6,612 nt of DNA from positions 1 through 6,612 of the forward strand of contig JAGLUC010000035.1 of NCBI GenBank assembly GCA_023134955.1, in the 5' to 3' direction. The notes under the pieces are model-generated. The model was not told the origin of the DNA and did no database searches. It worked only from the letters and a program-made list of their open reading frames with translations. Position numbers and translations under genes: made by a program. The DNA is from Methylococcales bacterium. GTDB lineage: Bacteria; Pseudomonadota; Gammaproteobacteria; Methylococcales; Methylomonadaceae. Position 1 is the first letter of the stretch. Each line of letters begins with the position of its first letter. Below, piece by piece: positions 1-6,334 of this stretch.

Positions 1-3
1 ATC

Positions 4-70
4 ATAACCTATTGATTTTAAATGACAGTAGCTCTTAAGTAAGTGCCATTAGGGTCAGGTCTAATGTCGT
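4..70 (+). repeat. Left copy of a dispersed repeat (inverted relative to the copy at 6405-6610)
   Basis: The core TTAAGTAAGTGCCATT at 35-50 recurs exactly in reverse complement at 6562-6577, and the match extends to 20 of 21 bases over 30-50 versus 6562-6582. Weaker similarity continues outward to about position 4 (left) and 6610 (right). A second module, CTAATGTCGT at 61-70, recurs in reverse complement at 6417-6426, in the same order relative to the first. The left copy therefore looks like the same element as the right one but without the central palindrome. No gene is seen here. Family identity is inferred only from these two copies. Confidence 0.7.
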
Positions 71-167
71 TAAGTTAAGGTGATAATATAGGATGTGCTG
101 GCTGTAGGAAAGCGTGAGCGAAATGCAGTTTATAAGATTGCTTTAAAATAGAATTTAAATATTTGTT
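71..167. other. Leader region of the TerB-like gene, probably degenerate repeat DNA
   Basis: This stretch separates the left repeat copy from the first gene. The GTAGGAAAGCGTGAGCG segment near 104-120 resembles decayed arms of short palindromic repeats, but no intact palindrome can be drawn. The bases before the ATG at 168 are AT-rich and hold no Shine-Dalgarno-like purine run. I could not pick a convincing -35/-10 pair. GGATGTGCTGGC at 91-102 is found again inside the gene at 551-562. Confidence 0.35.
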
Positions 168-1019
168 ATGAGTAGCAAGAATTCATCAGAATGGTTCAAT
201 GATACGGAATCTGTTATCAGCGAACCTTTAAAGTTTAAAGTAAAACTTGCCATTGGTGAGGATGCTTACACCTCATTGAGAGTAAAAGATGCTGTATTCG
301 AAGCCTGGGATACACTTGGTGTGGCAACTACGGCTATTACAATAGCAAAATCATCTGCTGTTGCTTCTACATTTTTTGCACCAACTGGATTTTTAGCGGC
401 AATAGGTATCGGAACTGCTGCGACTCCTCTAGGCTGGGTTATTGCTGCAGGCGTGGTTTCAAGTAGTGCATGGGTTGGTATTACACGATATATAAAGAAG
501 CAGTCAAATAGTCGAGTAACAGTAATACCAAAATTTATTAACACGCCTATGGATGTGCTGGCAGTAGGGCTATTCGATCTTATTGTTCCTCTCGCCCTCA
601 AAATCGCCATCGTAGATGGAAAAATTAATAAATCAGAAAAAACATTCATTAGTCACTATTTCATTAAAGAGTGGGGGTATGATCCTGCTTTTGTAAAAGA
701 TGGAATAGCATTCACAGAGTCTAATCTGTCAAATTTCTCAATCCAGGAGATAGCTTGTAGTTTGGCAGAATTCCAAAAAACCAATCCAGACTGCAATTAC
801 AGAGAAATGACAAAAGAAATGCTTACATTCCTTAAAGGCATTACGGAGTCTGATGGAAAGATTGATGCAAGAGAGGAAATGATAATTGAGAAAATTGAAT
901 GTATTTTTGCTGAAGCAAACAAAATAAATATCAAAAAAAATATTGTAACTGGTTGGAATAAATGTACTAATTTAATCGGGAATATCATTAGGAAAGGAAT
1001 CAAACATTCAAGACACTAA
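168..1019 (+). CDS. TerB-like domain protein with a Gly/Ala-rich hydrophobic segment, function unknown
   Basis: A 283-residue protein in two parts. Residues 1-50 are polar. Residues 51-104 are rich in Gly, Ala, Val and Ile with a few Pro, and could form one or two membrane-associated or membrane-spanning helices. Residues 130-250 look like an all-helical TerB-type fold: two copies of an acidic signature, DGKINKSE at 150-157 and DGKIDARE at 229-236, each follow a hydrophobic helix and match the ADGxIxxxE pattern of tellurite-resistance TerB and its relatives. TerB-family proteins are thought to bind metal through such acidic residues and often sit at membranes, but the role of this protein is unknown. 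The tail (251-283) is basic. An in-frame stop at 156-158 leaves the ATG at 168 as the only upstream start, although it has no ribosome-binding site. It stands alone between repeat-rich stretches and converges on the fusion gene; no other ter genes are present. The gene call is firm, the domain call moderate. Confidence 0.8.
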   Translation: MSSKNSSEWFNDTESVISEPLKFKVKLAIGEDAYTSLRVKDAVFEAWDTLGVATTAITIAKSSAVASTFFAPTGFLAAIGIGTAATPLGWVIAAGVVSSSAWVGITRYIKKQSNSRVTVIPKFINTPMDVLAVGLFDLIVPLALKIAIVDGKINKSEKTFISHYFIKEWGYDPAFVKDGIAFTESNLSNFSIQEIACSLAEFQKTNPDCNYREMTKEMLTFLKGITESDGKIDAREEMIIEKIECIFAEANKINIKKNIVTGWNKCTNLIGNIIRKGIKHSRH

Positions 1020-1219
1020 CATAACGACATAAAAAACACATGGTGCCAAAGGTTAATATAATAGAGTAACGGAGCAGTGACCGAGCATAATCCAACATTT
1101 TCCTGAATGGTTGACGGAGAATAGAAAAGGGGGCGTAGCCATTTTATCGCAATCCACAGCTTATAAACTATTCATAGTTCCTAAGGTATTCGTGGGAACG
1201 ATTAGAAATTGTTGTTCAA
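1020..1219. other. Convergent intergenic region with repeat remnants
   Basis: Two hundred bases lie between the 3' ends of the TerB-like gene and the acyltransferase-hydrolase gene. The segment CGGAGCAGTGACCGAGC followed by ATAATCCAACA (about 1069-1100), and GGGGGCGTAGCC further on, look like arms of decayed palindromic repeats rather than coding sequence. No strong hairpin with a T-run, as expected for a classical terminator, is visible for either gene. The one plausible hairpin, at 1175-1201, is listed separately. Confidence 0.4.
1175..1201. repeat. Imperfect inverted repeat, possible weak terminator of the minus-strand gene
   Basis: TAGTTCCTAAG (1175-1185) and CGTGGGAACGA (1191-1201) can pair across a 5-base loop. 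The stem has seven consecutive pairs counting one G-U, flanked by mismatches. It lies about 19 bases beyond the stop codon of the acyltransferase-hydrolase gene, where a terminator would fit, but neither strand has a T-run after it. The CGTGGGAACGA arm also resembles a common type of short dispersed repeat, so this may be a repeat remnant instead. Confidence 0.35.
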
Positions 1220-3526
1220 TCATAATTGATTTATTTTAGATAAAACTTCCTTTTCCAGAAAACTATTAATAGACTCCCATGTACCACCTATATTTTCCAT
1301 TAATATGCCATGACGATCAGAATGAATAATGACCAGCTTTTTATACTCAGACCCTAACCCATTCATAATAATATCCGCACTTTCTATATTGGTAACAGGG
1401 TCTTTATTCGCATAAATAATAAGCGTTGGTATCTTTATTTTATGCAACTGTTTATTTACAAGCTCATCCATTAAGCGTCTTAACTCATACAAACTTTTAA
1501 CGGGTACATTTTTATAATTAATGTTCTTATGTTCCGGGTCGTTTTCCATAAAGGGCTTAACACCTTCAATGGATGAAACCCAGTTAACCAATTGATTGGT
1601 ACCATGTAATAAAGGAATAAATAAAAAAGACTTATCCACAAACTTGACAGGCATGGCTACTGCAACAACTGCAACGATCTTATCATTGTTTTTTGCTGAT
1701 AATTTAAGGGCTAAAGCACCGCCAGTTGAAAACCCTATAACCACTATAGAGTCGCAATAGGCACTAATAATTTTCAACCCTCTTTGAACTGAATCAAACC
1801 AATCTTCAAATGTTTGTTTTCTTAAATCGTATGGCGAAGTTCCATGCCCTTTTAAGCGTACCGCTAAAACTGTATAACCTTGTTCCATTAATGCTTCTGC
1901 AATGCCTCTTAACTCAGCGGGTGATGCCAACAAACCATGTATCAAAAGTATGCCTACACCATTGGTTTTCTTGGGAGCCAATAAAAAAGGGACAGGATTT
2001 TCATCAGCCATTTCTTCATTGTTAATATCTTCATAACGGGGATTTGAATAATGCTGTTTATCCCATGCTAATGAAATAACTTCATCATCAAAAGCCCATA
2101 CAGCCAGTTGTTCATCAGATACTTTAAAACATTGTTCATAAGCAAAGATTAAAGCCTTCCGAACGACTCTAATAGGTGCTACTTCGTTGTTATAAACAGC
2201 GATAAGATTTTCCATTCTAATCGTGTCAAAATCAAATTCCTGACAAAGTTTAGGCAAGAACTGATAGCTATCGTAATAAGAAACAATCAGCCCAGATGTT
2301 TCTGCTATACAGATAAAATTTGCAAATCGTTTATTTTTACCTTCAATTAAATCGTTATATTCATCTGGATTGAGTAAACTTCGATGTAAATTAATAGTTT
2401 TATTTTTTTGTAATTCTTTAATAGCAATGTACAGCGTTTTATAAAAACAATGCTTTTTAATTTGCTGTTGTCCACACTCCATACTATACATAATTAAAGC
2501 TGAAGCCAGGTGGCTTAAATTTATCGTCACATTAGCGTATATTTCTTCCATATATTGATTGCGTGTGACTTTTGCACTTTTTCTAAAATAATAACCTAAT
2601 AGTTTTTGTTTCCAGTTTTTGGGCGAGTTATATAAGGAAAATATTTCATCCAGTGATTTAAATTCTGTAGCCACCATATTCAATAAATACCGATTCCACC
2701 AATGCCATGCATCATGCGGATCAATAGGTTTACCCATGCGTAAATCCATGTCAGTCTCTTTGAACACTATATTACCTTCAACTAACAATTCTTCAGTTTG
2801 CCTGGTTGTTAAACCATCAGCAAAAAAGCCAACACCTTTAAGCAAAAAATTATCTGATGAACGGATGGGGTAAAAAGTAATATTTGAGGGAACTATCAAA
2901 GTAGGCTTTAGTGATGCAGTCAGTAATTGATCCAAAGAATCCAGTTTTAAATCTTCTTTCCAGCGCGTTAACTGCTCATAATCTTTAGCACAATACGCAT
3001 TGCGAATAGTTGCCTTAAAAGCTTCTATGCCCTGCGCTAAAACTGCCGCCCCAGTATGCTGCTTACGCCGTTCTCCAGTAATCCGTGAATAGATACTGTA
3101 ATGTCCCTGCTTATCCATGACACGACGATCTTTAACCATGCCACCTTCTGGAAATATAATCACTTTCCGGCCAAGGAAAACCTGCCTGGCAAGATTAGCA
3201 AACAAATTTTGATGGTCATGAGGAATAACACCAATATTATTTAAATAAGTTGCAAAGACTGAATCATTTTTAAAAAATTCACTCGAAGCAATGGCGCAAC
3301 TATATGCACCTGTTTGTTCATGAATCAAAAATTGAGGGATAAATGTTTCAAATCGGGAAAAATGATTGCATAAAAAAATATCACCTTGCTCCACCACTTG
3401 CTGATCTGCATGAAGCTTCATTTTAACTTTCAGCATTTTACTTAATGATCGAATAATCCTGATAGACCAGTCATAAGTCGTTGCATCTATATCTTTTAGA
3501 TCATCATAAATTTTTTTTTCTGTCAT
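1220..3526 (-). CDS. PlsC-like acyltransferase fused to an alpha/beta hydrolase
   Basis: A 768-residue two-enzyme protein. The N-terminal part (about 45-290) has glycerophospholipid acyltransferase motifs: NHFSRFE at 54-60 (block I), FPEGG at 125-129 (block III) and VPSNITFYPI at 212-221 (block IV). Block I reads HX4E, with Glu60 where most family members have Asp. The middle (about 290-510) is helical without a recognised domain. The C-terminal part (about 520-768) is an alpha/beta hydrolase of carboxylesterase/monoacylglycerol-lipase type: oxyanion-side HG at 530-531, nucleophile elbow GFSTG with Ser600, probable acid Asp709 in NKDP, probable His739 in DRHG. There is no signal peptide or clear membrane helix, so a cytoplasmic or membrane-peripheral enzyme is likely. 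The inferred role is lipid acyl transfer or remodelling; substrates are unknown. An AAAAGGA directly abuts the ATG, and a run of nine A follows in codons 3-6. It is transcribed alone, divergently from the GFA gene. Confidence 0.93.
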   Translation of the reverse strand: MTEKKIYDDLKDIDATTYDWSIRIIRSLSKMLKVKMKLHADQQVVEQGDIFLCNHFSRFETFIPQFLIHEQTGAYSCAIASSEFFKNDSVFATYLNNIGVIPHDHQNLFANLARQVFLGRKVIIFPEGGMVKDRRVMDKQGHYSIYSRITGERRKQHTGAAVLAQGIEAFKATIRNAYCAKDYEQLTRWKEDLKLDSLDQLLTASLKPTLIVPSNITFYPIRSSDNFLLKGVGFFADGLTTRQTEELLVEGNIVFKETDMDLRMGKPIDPHDAWHWWNRYLLNMVATEFKSLDEIFSLYNSPKNWKQKLLGYYFRKSAKVTRNQYMEEIYANVTINLSHLASALIMYSMECGQQQIKKHCFYKTLYIAIKELQKNKTINLHRSLLNPDEYNDLIEGKNKRFANFICIAETSGLIVSYYDSYQFLPKLCQEFDFDTIRMENLIAVYNNEVAPIRVVRKALIFAYEQCFKVSDEQLAVWAFDDEVISLAWDKQHYSNPRYEDINNEEMADENPVPFLLAPKKTNGVGILLIHGLLASPAELRGIAEALMEQGYTVLAVRLKGHGTSPYDLRKQTFEDWFDSVQRGLKIISAYCDSIVVIGFSTGGALALKLSAKNNDKIVAVVAVAMPVKFVDKSFLFIPLLHGTNQLVNWVSSIEGVKPFMENDPEHKNINYKNVPVKSLYELRRLMDELVNKQLHKIKIPTLIIYANKDPVTNIESADIIMNGLGSEYKKLVIIHSDRHGILMENIGGTWESINSFLEKEVLSKINQL

Positions 3527-3533
3527 TCCTTTT
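3527..3533 (-). promoter_or_regulatory. Shine-Dalgarno-like AAAAGGA abutting the start codon
   Basis: Read on the minus strand, AAAAGGA runs straight into the ATG at 3526-3524 with no spacer, where 5-9 bases are usual. No other in-frame ATG, GTG or TTG lies a suitable distance downstream, so the ATG is kept as start. Translation may be weak or rely on other features, or the match may be chance. Confidence 0.35.
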
Positions 3534-3567
3534 AGCCTGAGTGGTAATTCAATGCAGTAAACATGTT

Positions 3568-3706
3568 GGCTATAAACTTACCACAGATTAGGCTGAGATT
3601 TGGTTTTTGGATTGATTAAATTCATTCAGGAAGTGAGGCTTTAGCCTCGCCTGACTCGAGCCTCACTTCCAACAAATAATAATCAACCTGTGGTTTGTTA
3701 ATAGCC
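3568..3706. repeat. MITE-like nested inverted-repeat element, about 139 bases
   Basis: The outer arms, 3568-3586 and 3688-3706, match in 16 of 19 bases as inverted repeats (GGCTAT...ACCACAG against CTGTGG...ATAGCC). Inside is a perfect 12-base inverted repeat, GGAAGTGAGGCT at 3629-3640 and AGCCTCACTTCC at 3659-3670. A smaller hairpin, GAGGCT-TT-AGCCTC at 3635-3648, competes with the 12-base stem. It has no coding capacity and lies just upstream of the acyltransferase-hydrolase gene, so it could be in that gene's leader. Being a non-autonomous mobile or palindromic element is inference from the nested symmetry. Confidence 0.6.
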
Positions 3707-3756
3707 ATGATAAAATTAAAGACATCTCTATTAATTCTGAGTGAAAAGGTATGCAC

Positions 3757-3887
3757 TTAAAATGTTTGAGAACCAGACGAAGTTCGCAGTTAATAGCAAG
3801 CTATTAACAAGATTTTAAAAAACTTCCGCTCCTGCTCTAGCACCTTACCTACATCCATATAGGCAACGAAGTTATCGAATATTTTAA
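3757..3887. repeat. Second inverted-repeat element, about 131 bases
   Basis: The ends, 3757-3773 and 3871-3887, match in 14 of 17 bases as inverted repeats (TTAAAATGTTTGAGAAC against GTTATCGAATATTTTAA). Near the middle is a perfect palindrome, GTTAATAGC-AA-GCTATTAAC at 3789-3808. The same GTTAATAGC occurs at the outer edge of the preceding element (3697-3705). The remainder, with CCTACATCCATATAGG at 3848-3863, has no credible reading frame. It is probably another short non-coding repeat; the exact boundaries are uncertain. Confidence 0.5.
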
Positions 3888-3973
3888 ACGTATAGATTGT
3901 AGCTATAAATTAATAGAAGTATCCTTAACTTTAGTCGTTAATTTAATCATCATCAACCTTCTAAACAAATTAA

Positions 3974-3992
3974 CTTGTATTAGCTTTACAAG
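3974..3992 (+). promoter_or_regulatory. Small palindrome upstream of the GFA gene, possible operator
   Basis: CTTGTA (3974-3979) and TACAAG (3987-3992) form a perfect 6-base inverted repeat with a 7-base gap, 49 bases before the start codon. Spacing and position suit a dimeric repressor site, but no regulator gene is nearby and the symmetry is short enough to be chance in AT-rich DNA. Confidence 0.3.
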
Positions 3993-4013
3993 AAACGTGG
4001 ATTTTATTACTTT
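3985..4013 (+). promoter_or_regulatory. Possible sigma-70-type promoter of the GFA gene
   Basis: TTTACA at 3985-3990 matches five of six bases of the -35 consensus. With a 17-base spacer it is followed by TACTTT at 4008-4013, a poor -10 box. The -35 box overlaps the right arm of the 3974-3992 palindrome, which would fit repression by occlusion. This is a weak prediction. Confidence 0.25.
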
Positions 4014-4028
4014 AACAAGCGAAATTAA

Positions 4029-4034
4029 AAGGTG
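4029..4034 (+). promoter_or_regulatory. Ribosome-binding site deciding the GFA start
   Basis: AAGGTG is followed by six A and then the ATG at 4041, giving a good spacing. A GTG at 4032 is also in frame but lies inside this purine motif and would have no site of its own, so the ATG is preferred. Confidence 0.7.
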
Positions 4035-4040
4035 AAAAAA

Positions 4041-4457
4041 ATGAAATTTCCAATTACGGGTGGCTGCCTATGTGGAGCGGTAAAATATGAGATTCATGCT
4101 GCCCCCATAGGTGCTGGAAATTGCCATTGCCGAAGCTGTCAAAAATCGGTTGGAACAGCATATATGCCCGTTTTATTTGTGCCTTATGAAGCTCTTAAAA
4201 TTACTGGAACATATAAAGAATATGCAACCAGATCAGATAGTGGAAACACCATGAATAGAGGGTTTTGTGCAGAATGTGGAAGCTCTCTTTTCGGAAGAAA
4301 TTCCGGGTCTGACAAAATTCGACCTGTTAATGCCGCCACTCTGGATGACCCTAGCATCTACCACCCTCACATGGATTTCTGGGTATCTGACGCACAACCA
4401 TGGGATTTTATGAACCCTGATCTGCCAAAATTTGACAAGAATCCTAAGCATTTATAA
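4041..4457 (+). CDS. GFA-family (glutathione-dependent formaldehyde-activating enzyme-like) zinc protein
   Basis: A 138-residue cytoplasmic protein of usual size for the GFA/CENP-V fold. All seven family cysteines are present: CLCG gives Cys9 and Cys11, CHCRSC gives Cys28, Cys30 and Cys33, and FCAECGS gives Cys76 and Cys79. These are the ligands of the two zinc sites in characterised members. The C-terminal pattern LDDPSIYHPH followed by a PWDF motif is also typical. The founding member, Gfa of Paracoccus, was proposed to speed formation of S-hydroxymethylglutathione from formaldehyde and glutathione, but most relatives are untested and that activity should not be assumed here. Formaldehyde handling would suit a methylotroph, but no formaldehyde dehydrogenase or other pathway gene is adjacent. 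The start is the ATG with AAGGTG six bases upstream; a GTG nine bases earlier would add three residues. The gene is single, and its stop lies 23 bases from that of the converging channel gene. Confidence 0.92.
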   Translation: MKFPITGGCLCGAVKYEIHAAPIGAGNCHCRSCQKSVGTAYMPVLFVPYEALKITGTYKEYATRSDSGNTMNRGFCAECGSSLFGRNSGSDKIRPVNAATLDDPSIYHPHMDFWVSDAQPWDFMNPDLPKFDKNPKHL

Positions 4458-4480
4458 ATAATAATGGATTGCAATTTAGC

Positions 4481-6334
4481 CTATGCCTGTCCAGGTAAAA
4501 GCTTTGCCCCCATCTCTTTCTTATTATCTGGTCGATGAATAATGACTTGAGTGGGATAAGCAAATTCCAAACGATTCTTTTCCAGAATTTCTGCTATTTT
4601 AAAAAGTACATCCTCCTTTATAGCCAACCATTCCGCCCAATCTACTGTTTTTGTAAAACAATAAATAAGTATGCCAATAGATGCGTCATTATATCTGTCT
4701 AAAAAAACTAATTGTGTTGATTTAATACCTTGGGTATCCGCTTGAGAAGAAAACTTAAAATTTCGTCTCTTGCTACTATGACTTTGCTTTGGATTTGCAA
4801 TACCAGGGTGATTCCTGAGCATTTCCCTAATATCGTCTAATCCTTGACGTAAATCATCCATATTACTTTCATAAGTCACACCAACATGCAGTTTAATTCG
4901 CCGACCCACTGCTCTACGATTCCAGTTCATCACACTAGAAATGGAAACCAAAGAATTAGGCACGGTAATTAAAGCATTATCAAAGGTTCGTATAGTAGTG
5001 CTTCTTAGCCCAATTTCTGCCACCGTGCCTTCAACATCCGCTACTTTAACCCAGTCTCCCATTCTAAAAACATTATCAAGCAGAATAGTAATACCGCCAA
5101 ACAAATTAGATAAGGTATCTTTTGCAGCCAAAGCAAATGCTAAACCACCAACACCCAGTGTAGACATAATAGCAGTCAGACTAATGCCAAAATGACTTAA
5201 ACCAAAGGCAAAAACAACAATAACAATCAGCCCTTTGCCTGCCTGCACCCCTAAATTTAACAATTCTTTTCTTAACTCTTTATTTGCCCTGGATATTTTT
5301 TGTAACTGAAATAAAATAATACTGTCAATAATCTTAAAAAACAACCAGATAAAAATCAGACTGTATATGGAAAAAGAAATCCCTTCTAAAGAAGTACGGT
5401 AATCTGTTTTATAGAAAAAAGCGTAAGTTCCTAAATTAATCCCAAAGAAAACAATTAGCGCTCTAACAGGACTTTTAATCTCATGATGAATCAATTCCTG
5501 ATGCTCAGCATCCTTATCAGCAACATAAGCATCAATACACCAATTGGTACATTTAAAAATGAAAGGGTGAGTAAAATAAATCAAAAAGAAAATAACAAAG
5601 GAAAGCACCGTGCCCCCCGTATCAATCTTGAAAGGAACTAGCCTATGGTTAATAGATTGTACAAATTCAAAATGATTGACATAGGAAATTGCTGATAATA
5701 ATGAAAACTCTTGAAACCAGTGAACCGAAGCAATTTTTCTAGGGTTACTGATAATATACTCCAGCATATCTTGAAAACTGTCATTATCTAACAAAAAATC
5801 TTGATGATTGTTTTTTAACTCAAGAAAAACATTACTCTCCAAAACCCCTTCTGGTAAAACCAGCTGTTTTTCCTGACTCAAGCTTTCATCTAGCAAGGTT
5901 TGTGATTTTTTAACAATGGCTTCAATCGTTTGATAATTTTTAGATGCCTGTATTAAATACTCCAGATAAAATCTAATGCTTTGCTTAACCCTATATCCCT
6001 CTAGCTTAATCTGATCACGTTGAGCTGCAAGATCATTCCCTCTTTCAGTATTCGCTTTAATTCTGGATTCTAAAAAGGCTAATTTATTTTTGCTCACAAC
6101 GGATAGTAAATGAGAGCTTTTTGCAACTCTCAGTTGCTCAATCAGCCTATCTAAAGTATCAATCTTATTTTTCAGCATCTCATTAACAACAGTTTCGTCA
6201 TCTATCTCTAGCAGTTTGCTATTAATATTCTTTAAATCATCAACTGATTTTTTAATTGCTTTTTGGCTTGATATTGGCTCTGACAAAGTTGAAAAACTAA
6301 GTATCAGCATTAAAAAAAACACTATTTTTTGCAT
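4481..6334 (-). CDS. MscS-family mechanosensitive ion channel with periplasmic coiled-coil domain
   Basis: A 617-residue inner-membrane channel, longer than E. coli MscS (286 residues) because of its N-terminal part. Residues 1-18 form a probable signal peptide. Residues 25-155 are charged and helical with a likely coiled coil, expected in the periplasm as in MscK/MscM-type relatives. Hydrophobic segments at about 240-257, 289-307, 316-343 and 367-384 precede the pore helix, about 386-418, with the small-residue pattern GVGGLAFALAAKD and then LSNLFGGI. The MscS beta domain follows (GDWV at 426-429, EGTV at 435-438, TTIRT at 446-450, VPNS at 458-461), then the alpha/beta cytoplasmic domain to about 600. 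Residues 512-538, rich in Ser, Lys, Gln and Arg, look like an insertion. The predicted role is releasing solutes during hypo-osmotic shock. No Shine-Dalgarno motif precedes the ATG; internal starts would cut into the signal peptide. Which paralogue it equals is unclear, so no symbol is given. Confidence 0.93.
   Translation of the reverse strand: MQKIVFFLMLILSFSTLSEPISSQKAIKKSVDDLKNINSKLLEIDDETVVNEMLKNKIDTLDRLIEQLRVAKSSHLLSVVSKNKLAFLESRIKANTERGNDLAAQRDQIKLEGYRVKQSIRFYLEYLIQASKNYQTIEAIVKKSQTLLDESLSQEKQLVLPEGVLESNVFLELKNNHQDFLLDNDSFQDMLEYIISNPRKIASVHWFQEFSLLSAISYVNHFEFVQSINHRLVPFKIDTGGTVLSFVIFFLIYFTHPFIFKCTNWCIDAYVADKDAEHQELIHHEIKSPVRALIVFFGINLGTYAFFYKTDYRTSLEGISFSIYSLIFIWLFFKIIDSIILFQLQKISRANKELRKELLNLGVQAGKGLIVIVVFAFGLSHFGISLTAIMSTLGVGGLAFALAAKDTLSNLFGGITILLDNVFRMGDWVKVADVEGTVAEIGLRSTTIRTFDNALITVPNSLVSISSVMNWNRRAVGRRIKLHVGVTYESNMDDLRQGLDDIREMLRNHPGIANPKQSHSSKRRNFKFSSQADTQGIKSTQLVFLDRYNDASIGILIYCFTKTVDWAEWLAIKEDVLFKIAEILEKNRLEFAYPTQVIIHRPDNKKEMGAKLLPGQA

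Noticed and set aside
266..649. Open frame of 127 codons on the minus strand inside the TerB-like gene
   Set aside because: It is wholly antisense to a gene with recognisable motifs, and its product has no motif or ribosome-binding site.
1810..2025. Open frame of 71 codons on the plus strand inside the fusion gene
   Set aside because: It is antisense to the hydrolase domain holding the GFSTG region, with no supporting signals.
3790..3858. Possible 22-codon minus-strand peptide starting MDVGKV
   Set aside because: It has no ribosome-binding site, lies within the inverted-repeat element and ends inside its central palindrome; it is better explained as repeat sequence.
3568..3887. CRISPR array or tRNA cluster in the divergent intergenic region
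   Set aside because: There are no regularly spaced direct repeats with unique spacers and no cloverleaf; the symmetry is inverted.
4032..4040. GTG start for the GFA gene, three codons upstream of the chosen ATG
   Set aside because: The GTG is part of the AAGGTG ribosome-binding motif, which is ideally spaced for the ATG at 4041.
4233..4451. Open frame of 72 codons on the minus strand inside the GFA gene, and a similar one at 4941-5195 (+) inside the channel gene
   Set aside because: Both are antisense to strongly recognised domains and have no independent evidence of coding.
168..6334. A single functional operon or defence island linking all four genes
   Set aside because: Strands alternate, no two neighbours are co-directional, and the families do not form a known system; nothing in the sequence links them beyond position.
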